From NCBI GenBank assembly GCA_036397995.1, contig DASWHX010000077.1, forward strand, positions 1-37,601: 37,601 nucleotides of DNA. Direction: 5' to 3'. The DNA is from DASWHX01 sp036397995. Lineage in GTDB: Bacteria > Bacteroidota > Bacteroidia > Cytophagales > Cyclobacteriaceae. Each line of letters starts with the position of its first letter. Position 1 is the stretch's first letter. The translations under genes and the position numbers were made by a program. Positions 14,642 to 21,835 of this stretch are shown here, piece after piece. Under the pieces are notes generated by a model. It was not told the origin of the DNA. It ran no database searches and worked only from the letters and a program-made list of their open reading frames with translations.

Positions 14642-15766
14642 GTGAAGAGAAAATTTCAAGTAGCAATAATTGGAGGCGGGCTTGGTGGACTTATCTGCGC
14701 AAATTATCTGGCCAGGGAAAAGATTGAAGTTTGCCTTATTGAAAGAAAGTCATATCCTTTTCACCGGGTTTGTGGTGAGTATGTTTCCAATGAAGTTAAA
14801 CCCTTTCTGCAGTCCCTTGAATTGTTTCCCACTCATTTTAATCCACCGGAAATAAATCGATTTATTTTAACTTCCATTAATGGCAAGAAAGCCGAAACAG
14901 ATTTACGCTTAGGAGGCTTTGGTATTTCCCGATTTTCTTTTGACCACCTTCTATCAGAAAAAGCAAAAGTGAATGGAGCCGTTATTCTTACGAATAGATT
15001 TGTTGATGATATCGCCTTTGACTCGGGGACTTTCAAAGTATCAATTAGCGGTGGCAAAGGCATTGAATCTGATCTGGTGATTGGTGCATTCGGCAAAAGG
15101 TCGTCATTGGATAAAAAACTTAGCCGGCCTTTCTTAAAACACAAGTCCCCGTACATTGGCGTGAAATATCATATTCATTATGAACTGCCCAAAAATGAAA
15201 TTCAACTCCATAATTTTGAAGGTGGATATTGCGGAATAAGTAATGTGGAGAATAATACCGTCAATCTTTGTTATTTAAGTGAACGTGGTAATCTTAAAAA
15301 ATGCGGCAATATTCAAAGTATGGAGGAGAAAGTTTTGCAGAAAAACCCTTTTCTAAAAGAAATATGGAGAAATGCTGAATTTGTTATGAATAATCCGATA
15401 GTTATTAATGAAATCAATTTCGAATCAAAAAATCAGGTTGAATCTCACATATTAATGGTTGGTGACTCCGCCGGAATGATCGCGCCTTTATGCGGAAATG
15501 GCATGTCGATGGCGATTCATGCAGCTAAAATAGCCTGTGAAGAAATCGTCCGGTTCTTTGGTTCTCCTGAAATTACTATGACCAGATTGGAGACGAATTA
15601 CATGGAAAGATGGAAAAACCAATTTTCTTCCCGAATGGTTATAGGTCGTAATTTACAAAAGCTTTTTGGCAGCGTTTGGTTAAGTAATGCCTCTGTCGGA
15701 CTATTAAATAATTTTGGAACACTGGGAAAATTCCTGATAAATAAGACGCATGGTCAACCTTTCTAG
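14642..15766 (+). CDS. FAD-dependent oxidoreductase of the geranylgeranyl reductase / monooxygenase type
   Basis: The 374-residue protein begins at a GTG, 10 bp after the M28 stop. VAIIGGGLGGLICANYLA (GxGxxG, residues 11-16) is the FAD Rossmann motif, HRVCGEYVSNE is the conserved segment of the geranylgeranyl-reductase-like group, and MVGDSAGMIAPLCGNGM is the second FAD contact (GD motif). The group includes isoprenoid reductases and phenol hydroxylases. Next to a type III polyketide synthase and a UbiA prenyltransferase, the likely role is ring hydroxylation of a polyketide phenol (like SrsC of Streptomyces phenolic lipids) or reduction of a prenyl chain; sequence alone does not decide. Confidence 0.85.
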   Translation: MKRKFQVAIIGGGLGGLICANYLAREKIEVCLIERKSYPFHRVCGEYVSNEVKPFLQSLELFPTHFNPPEINRFILTSINGKKAETDLRLGGFGISRFSFDHLLSEKAKVNGAVILTNRFVDDIAFDSGTFKVSISGGKGIESDLVIGAFGKRSSLDKKLSRPFLKHKSPYIGVKYHIHYELPKNEIQLHNFEGGYCGISNVENNTVNLCYLSERGNLKKCGNIQSMEEKVLQKNPFLKEIWRNAEFVMNNPIVINEINFESKNQVESHILMVGDSAGMIAPLCGNGMSMAIHAAKIACEEIVRFFGSPEITMTRLETNYMERWKNQFSSRMVIGRNLQKLFGSVWLSNASVGLLNNFGTLGKFLINKTHGQPF

Positions 15767-15770
15767 ATCA

Positions 15771-15917
15771 CTATTTGATGAATTTTTTCAGGGATCTTGA
15801 ATTATTTGAACTTATCTCGAATAGATACACTCCTCTCGTTAAATTTGAGATTTCACTTTTAAAAATGAATTCTCCTTTACCGGCATTTTCCTTCCAGGAT
15901 TTCACAATTCTCTCACA
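15771..15917 (-). pseudogene. Remnant of a Type IX secretion C-terminal sorting domain
   Basis: On the minus strand an open segment of 48 codons ends in a TAG at 15771-15773. It reads as the end of a T9SS type A sorting domain: a strand (KGEFIFKSEI), then the core SNLTRGVYLFEIS, and a basic end LKKFIK. The pattern S-L-x-x-G-x-Y-x-x-x-I followed by K-K-x-I-K at the C-terminus is the family signature. Upstream it meets an in-frame TGA and has no start codon, and 25 bp further the UbiA stop follows. So only the tail of a cargo protein remains; the rest has been lost or replaced. The segment could still be read through from UbiA transcripts but would not be translated. Confidence 0.6.
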
Positions 15918-15942
15918 TCAGAATTAAATCGAAAGAAATATC

Positions 15943-16809
15943 TTACATGTCAAAAAAAGTTATTAACAGGAAGAAAAGACTCAACCCAATTGAAGAAATG
16001 AGGTTAAGAGTCATGGTGTTTCGATAATCCGCTTTTTGTGGATTTATTCTTACCTGAAAATACCATACACCAAAAAAAATTACTGTTGGCAGCATGCATC
16101 CTAAAAAAAGAGCGGCAGTTATTGCGGAATGATTCTTTAGAAAAAATAAAAAGAAGCAAAGCGTCGCTATTCCAAAAAGTATTCCTGTAAAATGAAATGT
16201 GCCCAATAAGCCCAGCTTATAACTTATAGTGATATCTCCGCGTTTTTCATCCTCTTCATGCTGATAAACCTGGGTCATAGGATAGGACCCTAACAATAGA
16301 ACTGTGGCCAATACTGCTGGCTGCCATCCGTCAGAAATGGTTTCCTGAATTGGAAGGTCATTCATTCCCTGGAATGAGATAAGATAGGTTATAAATCCCT
16401 GGAATGTCCCTATGGTCAACCACCCTATAACTGGATACCTTTTTAGCCGGATAAATGGATGACTGTAGGCTTTCGAAGCTAATCCATAAATCAATATTCC
16501 TGTTCCAAAGATCCAGCTAATAAAAAAAGCGATTATTAATGCTACTGCATCCATTACTAAGGCCGCCAGATATAATTGCCTGGTAACTTTAGGGGGAGTC
16601 TTTATTCCCCCGATGCTGCCTTCATCTTTATCAAAATAACTATTGTACCCGTTTGAAGCAGGATACACCAACAAATGAAGGACAATAAAAATAAGAATAG
16701 CATTTTCATAAGAAACTTCAGGTGATTGTGATAAGGCAAATAGGTAAATTGGCAATAAGAAGACGGAAAAAGGGAAGCGAAGATGAATGATGGTTGAATA
16801 TTTGATCAT
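15943..16809 (-). CDS. UbiA family prenyltransferase
   Basis: The 288-residue protein is a polytopic membrane protein with about eight hydrophobic segments. The first Asp-rich site is SNGYNSYFDKDEGS (N56, D60, D62) and the second is YQHEEDEKRGDIT (D187, D192); between them, SKAYSHPFIRLKRYPVIGW is the usual cytosolic loop. These are the Mg-diphosphate-binding motifs of UbiA enzymes, which join a prenyl chain to an aromatic acceptor. The ATG at 16809 lies 45 bp from the divergent polyketide synthase ATG, so both probably share a control region. I infer that it prenylates the polyketide product. Quinone biosynthesis proper (MenA/UbiA) is the alternative, but no men/ubi genes are near. Confidence 0.85.
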   Translation of the reverse strand: MIKYSTIIHLRFPFSVFLLPIYLFALSQSPEVSYENAILIFIVLHLLVYPASNGYNSYFDKDEGSIGGIKTPPKVTRQLYLAALVMDAVALIIAFFISWIFGTGILIYGLASKAYSHPFIRLKRYPVIGWLTIGTFQGFITYLISFQGMNDLPIQETISDGWQPAVLATVLLLGSYPMTQVYQHEEDEKRGDITISYKLGLLGTFHFTGILFGIATLCFFLFFLKNHSAITAALFLGCMLPTVIFFGVWYFQVRINPQKADYRNTMTLNLISSIGLSLFFLLITFFDM

Positions 16810-16854
16810 TGTAGTCTAAATGAACCAAATTATAACTTTTTTGATTTTACCACT

Positions 16855-17949
16855 ATGGGAAGCTATATTAAGGCAATAGGAACTGCAAATCCGGGCCAGC
16901 CGATACCGCAGAAAAGCATTGCTTCCTTTATGGTTAAAGCCCATGGCCTGGAAGGGCAGGAACAATCCAAACTTGAGGCATTATTTAGATCTACCGGAAT
17001 TTCCAGCCGGTATTCTGTTATTTCAGATTATTCCGGGAATGGTCAACGTAATTTCTTCCCAAAAACCAATAATCTGGAGCCATTCCCCAGCACTAAAATG
17101 CGAATGGACCTTTTTCGCAATAAAGCTGTTGACCTTTCATTAAGAGCCGTATATGATTGCCTTGGTAATAAATTTCAACTTAATCAGATTACGCACCTCA
17201 TCACAGTAAGCTGCACCGGAATGTATGCACCAGGCCTGGATATTGACCTGGTTACCCAATTAGGGTTACCCAGTACTACATCACGAAGTGCAATAAACTA
17301 TATGGGATGTTATGCCGCTATTAATGCCTTGAGAATCGCAGACTCCATTTGCAAATCAGATGTCGCTGCCAAAGTGCTGGTAGTTTGTGTCGAATTGTGT
17401 TCAATACACTTTCAAAAAGTGAATTCTGAAGATAATTATCTGGCAAATTCAATCTTTGGAGATGGGGCTGCTGCCGTATTGATATCATCAGGCATGACTA
17501 AAGAAATGGATTTGGAGCTTTTAAGTTTTTATAGTGACATTCTGGATTATGGCAAGGAAGAAATGGCCTGGACAATAGATGATTTTGGTTTTCAGATGAA
17601 GCTTTCTTCCTATGTCCCCGACGTCATCAGGAAAGGAATTGCTGAGCTGACGTATAGGTTTCTTTCCGGCAATAATCTGGAACTAAAGGACATTGATTTT
17701 TTTGCGATTCATCCTGGCGGGAAAAGGATCCTGGATGAAATTGAATCAGAACTGGGAATGGAAAAATCCAAGAATCAATACGCCCGGGAAGTGCTTAAAA
17801 ATTATGGGAACATGTCTTCCCCGACAGTGCTGTTTGTAGTCAAATCATTGCTATCAATAATAAAAAAGAACGATAAAGGGAAAATCATCCTAGTAATGGC
17901 TTTTGGACCTGGCTTAACTATTGAGACAGTGTTGTTAAGGGTGGTTTAA
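16855..17949 (+). CDS. Type III polyketide synthase
   Basis: The 364-residue protein has the chalcone-synthase fold and a full catalytic triad: C152 in NYMGCYAAINALR, H286 in FAIHPGGKRIL and N319 in NYGNMSSPTV. Other family marks are VSCTGMYAPGLDIDLV, FGDGAAAVLIS and the C-terminal FGPGLTIE (GPG) loop. It would extend an acyl-CoA starter with malonyl-CoA to an alkylresorcinol or alkylpyrone. Neighbours are UbiA (divergent, 45 bp) and the flavoprotein; the methyltransferase that accompanies SrsA-like enzymes (SrsB) is not in this window. The length is normal, and the ATG at 16855 gives the usual start (MGSYIKAIGTANP). Confidence 0.93.
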   Translation: MGSYIKAIGTANPGQPIPQKSIASFMVKAHGLEGQEQSKLEALFRSTGISSRYSVISDYSGNGQRNFFPKTNNLEPFPSTKMRMDLFRNKAVDLSLRAVYDCLGNKFQLNQITHLITVSCTGMYAPGLDIDLVTQLGLPSTTSRSAINYMGCYAAINALRIADSICKSDVAAKVLVVCVELCSIHFQKVNSEDNYLANSIFGDGAAAVLISSGMTKEMDLELLSFYSDILDYGKEEMAWTIDDFGFQMKLSSYVPDVIRKGIAELTYRFLSGNNLELKDIDFFAIHPGGKRILDEIESELGMEKSKNQYAREVLKNYGNMSSPTVLFVVKSLLSIIKKNDKGKIILVMAFGPGLTIETVLLRVV

Positions 17950-17951
17950 AT

Positions 17952-17994
17952 CCCTCATTTTGGGTGATATACTCAATTATGTGGGTAATGAGGG
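17952..17994. repeat. Inverted repeat after the polyketide synthase gene
   Basis: CCCTCATT (17952-17959) and AATGAGGG (17987-17994) are 8-bp arms around a 27-nt loop, three bases past the stop codon. No T-run follows on the plus strand, so a weak or factor-dependent terminator or a 3'-end stabilising hairpin is likely. Nothing else is seen up to 18038. Confidence 0.4.
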
Positions 17995-18014
17995 CAAAAA
18001 AATCATTCAAAATC

Positions 18015-18046
18015 CTTTACTCGTATAGGTCTAATTTCTACATTTG
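18015..18046 (+). promoter_or_regulatory. Promoter candidate for the sigma-factor operon
   Basis: TACATTTG at 18039-18046 fits the -7 box TAnnTTTG exactly, with TTTA (18015-18018) 20 bp upstream as a one-mismatch -33 element. It predicts a leader of about 80 nt before the ATG at 18132. Confidence 0.4.
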
Positions 18047-18131
18047 GTGTTCTTTCGAATTAATTTTTAATCATAAACCTAAGATTGACAATATGATATA
18101 GACTTCTACGTTAACTAAATGCGATCATTAA

Positions 18132-18731
18132 ATGAGTAATTTAAGATTGAGTGACAGCGAATTAATATCGCTATACAAAAATGGTAACGAAGAGGCTTTT
18201 GAATCGATTGTTAATCGGCACAAGCGAAAGGTTTATACCTCCATTTATCTTATTGTTAAAGACAGTTATGTGGCAGAGGATCTGTTGCAGGAAACATTTA
18301 TTAAGGTGGTGAAAACTGTTAAGTCCGGCCGGTATAATGAGGAGGGTAAATTTTTACCCTGGTTAATGAGAATTGCTCATAACCTGGCGGTTGATTTCTT
18401 CAGGAAAGAAAAGCGTTATCCAACCATAATCATGGAAGATGGAGATAAGATTTTCAATAATCTACAGTTTTCCGAAGACTCATTTGAGTCAAAGCAATTG
18501 GTTACAGATACGCATAATAAATTAAAGTTTATGATTAAGGAACTTCCCGAGACTCAGCGAGAAGTTCTGGTAATGAGACATTACATGGAGATGAGTTTTC
18601 AGGAAATTGCCGAAGCAACGGGCGTCAGTATAAATACGGCTTTAGGGAGAATGCGGTATGCTTTGATTAACCTACGCAAAAAAGTAAGAAAATATAACAT
18701 TGCCTATGACAAAAACATTTACCCCGAATGA
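18132..18731 (+). CDS. RNA polymerase sigma factor, ECF (sigma-70) family
   Basis: The 199-residue protein has region 2 at about residues 23-92 (AFESIVNRHKRKVY, then VAEDLLQETFIKV) and region 4 at about 130-185 (LPETQREVLVMRHYMEMSFQ in outline, then the helix-turn-helix EIAEATGVSINTALGRM). This is a normal ECF layout of two domains without an extra C-terminal domain. No transmembrane anti-sigma gene follows; instead a 79-residue cytosolic protein overlaps its last 26 bp. The block of sigma factor, small protein and nth recurs in my recollection of Bacteroidota genomes, so this is probably a housekeeping-like ECF rather than a TonB-linked nutrient sensor. Confidence 0.9.
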   Translation: MSNLRLSDSELISLYKNGNEEAFESIVNRHKRKVYTSIYLIVKDSYVAEDLLQETFIKVVKTVKSGRYNEEGKFLPWLMRIAHNLAVDFFRKEKRYPTIIMEDGDKIFNNLQFSEDSFESKQLVTDTHNKLKFMIKELPETQREVLVMRHYMEMSFQEIAEATGVSINTALGRMRYALINLRKKVRKYNIAYDKNIYPE

Positions 18732-18945
18732 ATTAATCAGGTATTATTACAAAGAAACTTCTGAAAAAGAAAACAGAAAAATTCTAAATGCTTTGATTTG
18801 TGACCCTGTGCTGCAGGAGCAGTACAAAGAAATTTCCAAGGTCATCAGGCAACTTGACGATGTTAAGTTCAACCCCTCTGACAAAGTTATTAAAGCCATT
18901 TTGGATTACTCAAGAAATGCGGATGTGCATTCTTTAAATAAGTAA
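18706..18945 (+). CDS. Small protein overlapping the sigma gene, possible regulator
   Basis: The ATG at 18706 gives 79 residues; a TTG two codons upstream is possible. The gene overlaps the sigma-factor gene by 26 bp and its TAA shares a base with the nth ATG (TAATG), so all three are translationally coupled. The protein is helical and charged, with FTPNELIRYYYKETSEKENR at the start, then LICDPVLQEQYKEISKVIRQ and FNPSDKVIKAILDYS. There is no membrane segment and no Zn-binding HxxxCxxC. The N-terminal part resembles the cytosolic helical start of some anti-sigma factors (a short segment, then PxLQEQY), so a soluble partner of the sigma factor is a reasonable guess, not a proven role. Confidence 0.7.
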   Translation: MTKTFTPNELIRYYYKETSEKENRKILNALICDPVLQEQYKEISKVIRQLDDVKFNPSDKVIKAILDYSRNADVHSLNK

Positions 18946-19592
18946 TGCTGCGAAAGGAAAGGTATGAAGCCTTTGTAAGGCACTTTACCAAACATCAACC
19001 TGAGGCAACCACCGAGCTTAATTACACCAATCCCTATGAGCTTTTGGTAGCTGTTATTTTAAGTGCCCAATGTACAGACAAAAGGGTCAACTTAGTTACT
19101 CCTTCACTATTCAAGAAGTACCCTACTCCAAAACATCTGGCAGTCAGCGGCTTTGATGAACTATTCCCTCTCGTTAAATCCATTTCTTACCCAAACAATA
19201 AAACCCGGCACCTTATTGGGATGGCAAAACTTTTGGTTGAGAAATTTAATGGGCGGGTTCCCGTGGAGCTAAAACATTTGCAGGAACTTCCCGGAGTGGG
19301 GCGGAAAACCGCAAATGTGATTGCTTCCGTGATTTACGATCAGCCATTCATGCCGGTTGATACACATGTATTCCGTGTTTCTAAAAGGCTTGGGCTTGTT
19401 CGTCAAAATTCAAAAACACCGCTTGATGTGGAGAAACAATTAATGAAATGCCTTCCCAACGATGTAATTTCAGTAGCCCACCATTGGCTGATTCTGCATG
19501 GAAGATATGTGTGCCTGGCGAGGAAACCTAAATGCAACCTGTGCAACATTTCTCATTTTTGCCGATATTTTGAGAAATTAAAAACATCTTGA
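18945..19592 (+). CDS. nth: Endonuclease III
   Basis: The 215-residue protein is a full-length bifunctional DNA glycosylase/AP lyase. The helix-hairpin-helix ELPGVGRKTANVIAS holds the catalytic Lys, VDTHVFRVSKRLGL holds the catalytic Asp, and the end carries the [4Fe-4S] ligands CLARKPKCNLCNISHFC (C-x6-C-x2-C-x5-C). It excises oxidised pyrimidines in base-excision repair. The ATG overlaps the preceding stop by one base, and the next gene's TTG overlaps its TGA (TTGA), so it sits in a tightly coupled operon with the sigma factor and a glycosyltransferase. Confidence 0.95.
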   Translation: MLRKERYEAFVRHFTKHQPEATTELNYTNPYELLVAVILSAQCTDKRVNLVTPSLFKKYPTPKHLAVSGFDELFPLVKSISYPNNKTRHLIGMAKLLVEKFNGRVPVELKHLQELPGVGRKTANVIASVIYDQPFMPVDTHVFRVSKRLGLVRQNSKTPLDVEKQLMKCLPNDVISVAHHWLILHGRYVCLARKPKCNLCNISHFCRYFEKLKTS

Positions 19593-20764
19593 AAATTCTG
19601 ATTATTCACCAGCATTTTCGCACCCCGAATCAGGGTGGATCCATTCGTTCCTATCATATAGCCAGAGAATTAAGTCTATTAGGTAACCAAGTGAGTGTTA
19701 TCTCTTCTTCACAAAAGGCAAGGAATTATGTAACCAAGGTTGAGAATTTTGAAATTCGATATTTGAAAGTAAGATATGAAAACAGTTTTGGCTTCGCCCG
19801 GAGGATGATCTCCTATTCCAGCTTCCTTCTTAAAGCAATCTATTCGCTGAAGTTGTACAAGGATTATGATGTTTGTTATGTGATGTCGACTCCTTTAAGT
19901 GTTGGGATTATCGGTTTGTGGGCAAAAAGTCATTACAAAATTCCTTATGTTTTTGAAGTGGGTGATCTCTGGCCGGATATTCCTATTCAGATGGGAATTA
20001 TCAGGAATCCGATTTTCAAATGGAGTGTGTTAAAACTGGAGAAACTCATCTATTCGAAATCAAAATTCATTGTCGCTCTGTCAAATGAAATGAAACAATT
20101 GATTCAGGTTAAAGTAAAGGATAAACAAATTACAGTAATTGAAAATTTTGCTGATTCCGCATTTTTCAAAATAAAGAATGTGGAGATTAAAATTCCTTCA
20201 ACTATTAAAAAGGGGAATGTTGTTATTTCCTATATAGGAACATTAGGAATTGCAAATAAGGTTGAAACCCTTATCAAGCTGGCCGGAATTCTAAGGGAAG
20301 AAGCGATTACGATTGTAATCAAAGGAAGTGGTAAGGAGTTGCAACTTTGCCAGGGTCTGGCGAATAAATTAAATCTGCACAATGTAATTTTTATGCCATT
20401 TGGTTCTAAAGATGAAATTAAAGAATTGCTGTCATATACTGATGCCATCTATGTAAGCTTTGATAAGCGCTATCCTTTGCTAACCACCGGTTGCCCGAAT
20501 AAACTCATCGATGGCATTGCTGCTGGTAACATTGTGCTTATGAACTACGGTGGCTGGCAAAAAGAATTGATTAAAAATACTAAATGCGGAATAATTATGG
20601 ACATTGACAATCCCGCTGATTGCCTGAATAAAGCCAGGTCAATTCTCCTTGAACCTGGGAAACGAGAAGTAATGAAAAATAATTCCAGAATGCTGGCACA
20701 AAAATTTGAAGTAAAGTTACTGGTAGAAAGACTGTATTTAGAAATTGCAAAAGCTCTTAACTAA
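19589..20764 (+). CDS. Family 4 glycosyltransferase, TTG start
   Basis: The 391-residue protein is a GT-B enzyme of the WbuB-like GT4 group. It starts MKILIIHQHFRTPNQGGSIR (the canonical N-terminus, which fixes the TTG at 19589 overlapping the nth stop), continues with YVFEVGDLWPDIPIQMG, and has the C-terminal donor site with VISYIGTLG, SGKELQLCQG and the late acidic segment. The usual EPFGxxxxEx is weakened to YPLLTTGCPNKLIDGIAAG. It probably adds a sugar to a surface polysaccharide or O-antigen; donor and acceptor are unknown. Its stop codon overlaps the convergent gldB stop in a 4-bp stretch. Confidence 0.88.
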   Translation: MKILIIHQHFRTPNQGGSIRSYHIARELSLLGNQVSVISSSQKARNYVTKVENFEIRYLKVRYENSFGFARRMISYSSFLLKAIYSLKLYKDYDVCYVMSTPLSVGIIGLWAKSHYKIPYVFEVGDLWPDIPIQMGIIRNPIFKWSVLKLEKLIYSKSKFIVALSNEMKQLIQVKVKDKQITVIENFADSAFFKIKNVEIKIPSTIKKGNVVISYIGTLGIANKVETLIKLAGILREEAITIVIKGSGKELQLCQGLANKLNLHNVIFMPFGSKDEIKELLSYTDAIYVSFDKRYPLLTTGCPNKLIDGIAAGNIVLMNYGGWQKELIKNTKCGIIMDIDNPADCLNKARSILLEPGKREVMKNNSRMLAQKFEVKLLVERLYLEIAKALN

Positions 20765-21759
20765 CGACTTGGCTTGTAGCCGGAATTGTTAAAGATTGCT
20801 GTTGCACTTTGGATTTCCATCATTTGATGCACGCTGATATCGGGGTTTTTTTCACGGTAACTTCGAATTATTTGCCAACCCAGCCAGGCTCCGATTCTAC
20901 CCGGACATTTATCCCCGATCTCAAAAACAGTCGGCCGTTCATCCATATATTTCGTTTTTGTCATGTGATTAGTTTCAAAAATTAATTGGTTTGCCACAAA
21001 ATTGGCCCAAATTATGTCTTCATTTTCATTTACATCTGTCAATTGCTGACCCGAATACCAGATAATCAGGCTATCTGGAGCACATGGCATGATTGATTTG
21101 GCAAACTCGTATTTCTTCCCATAATAAACCATGTCAGCCAGCATTGTCCTGTCACTGTAATCATCCTTAACAAATTTGTTAGCAAGAAGTAAAATAATGG
21201 CGGGCACTATATATTCTTTTTGATAGCGTTTGAGAATATAGTTAGGAATTTCAATCGGTCGATACGTTGCATATGGACCGATGTAATAATCGAGCCCGAT
21301 AATAATCAAAGAATCGCTTACATAAAGTTCGCTGCTTCCAAACCCTGTAACCATGGTCTGAACTTTTGGAATTAAGATTTCCGGATAAAAGGATTTCAGG
21401 TATCTGTATGCTGCTTCCAATTCTAATTTTAAATCGCTAAAGTCAGCAAATTCCTGCCGAACTTCCCTCAGTAGTGTATCAATGTGAGGATCTTTAATGC
21501 GGCGAAAAAGATTATTGATTAAGATAGAATCATCAGGATATTGATCGCTAGCCAAAAAATGAATTTTCATTGCAGAATTTTCGTTGAGGAAATCCCGCAC
21601 TTCCTCAGAACTTTGAAGGGAAAACATTGTTTCTTCAAGTCTTGAGATTTCAATGTTGACCGTGATTCCGGAAATTGATTCATCAACCTCACAATCATCA
21701 TTCGCACAAGATTGAAGAAAGGTACATATAACAAGAAATAAGCTGCCCTTGTATATCAT
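20761..21759 (-). CDS. gldB: Gliding motility lipoprotein GldB
   Basis: The 332-residue protein has a lipoprotein signal with the Cys at residue 18 (FLQSC). Family marks are the ISRLEETMFSL start, SLIIIGLDYYIGPYA, IPNYILKRYQKEYIVP, and the C-terminal KCPGRIGAWLGWQIIRSYRE. GldB belongs to the set of lipoproteins required for gliding and linked to the Type IX secretion motor in Flavobacterium johnsoniae. In that organism gldC is next to gldB; here neither neighbour is gldC (a glycosyltransferase and a transglutaminase flank it). The divergent transglutaminase-like gene starts about 75 bp away. Confidence 0.92.
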   Translation of the reverse strand: MIYKGSLFLVICTFLQSCANDDCEVDESISGITVNIEISRLEETMFSLQSSEEVRDFLNENSAMKIHFLASDQYPDDSILINNLFRRIKDPHIDTLLREVRQEFADFSDLKLELEAAYRYLKSFYPEILIPKVQTMVTGFGSSELYVSDSLIIIGLDYYIGPYATYRPIEIPNYILKRYQKEYIVPAIILLLANKFVKDDYSDRTMLADMVYYGKKYEFAKSIMPCAPDSLIIWYSGQQLTDVNENEDIIWANFVANQLIFETNHMTKTKYMDERPTVFEIGDKCPGRIGAWLGWQIIRSYREKNPDISVHQMMEIQSATAIFNNSGYKPSR

Positions 21760-21835
21760 AAGGACAAATCTAGTCCATGAAAATTAGCAATACCAAACCA
21801 TGAATTATAATTTAACGTTGAATTCACTATTGGTA

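Noticed and set aside
15918..15942. Start of a separate gene for the T9SS-like segment
   Set aside because: An in-frame TGA lies just upstream of the open segment and there is no start codon, so it is treated as a remnant.
18082..18110. TTGACA-like sequence as a classical sigma-70 -35 box before the sigma gene
   Set aside because: No TATAAT at 16-18 bp spacing, and the phylum uses the TAnnTTTG type of promoter; a better match is at 18039-18046.
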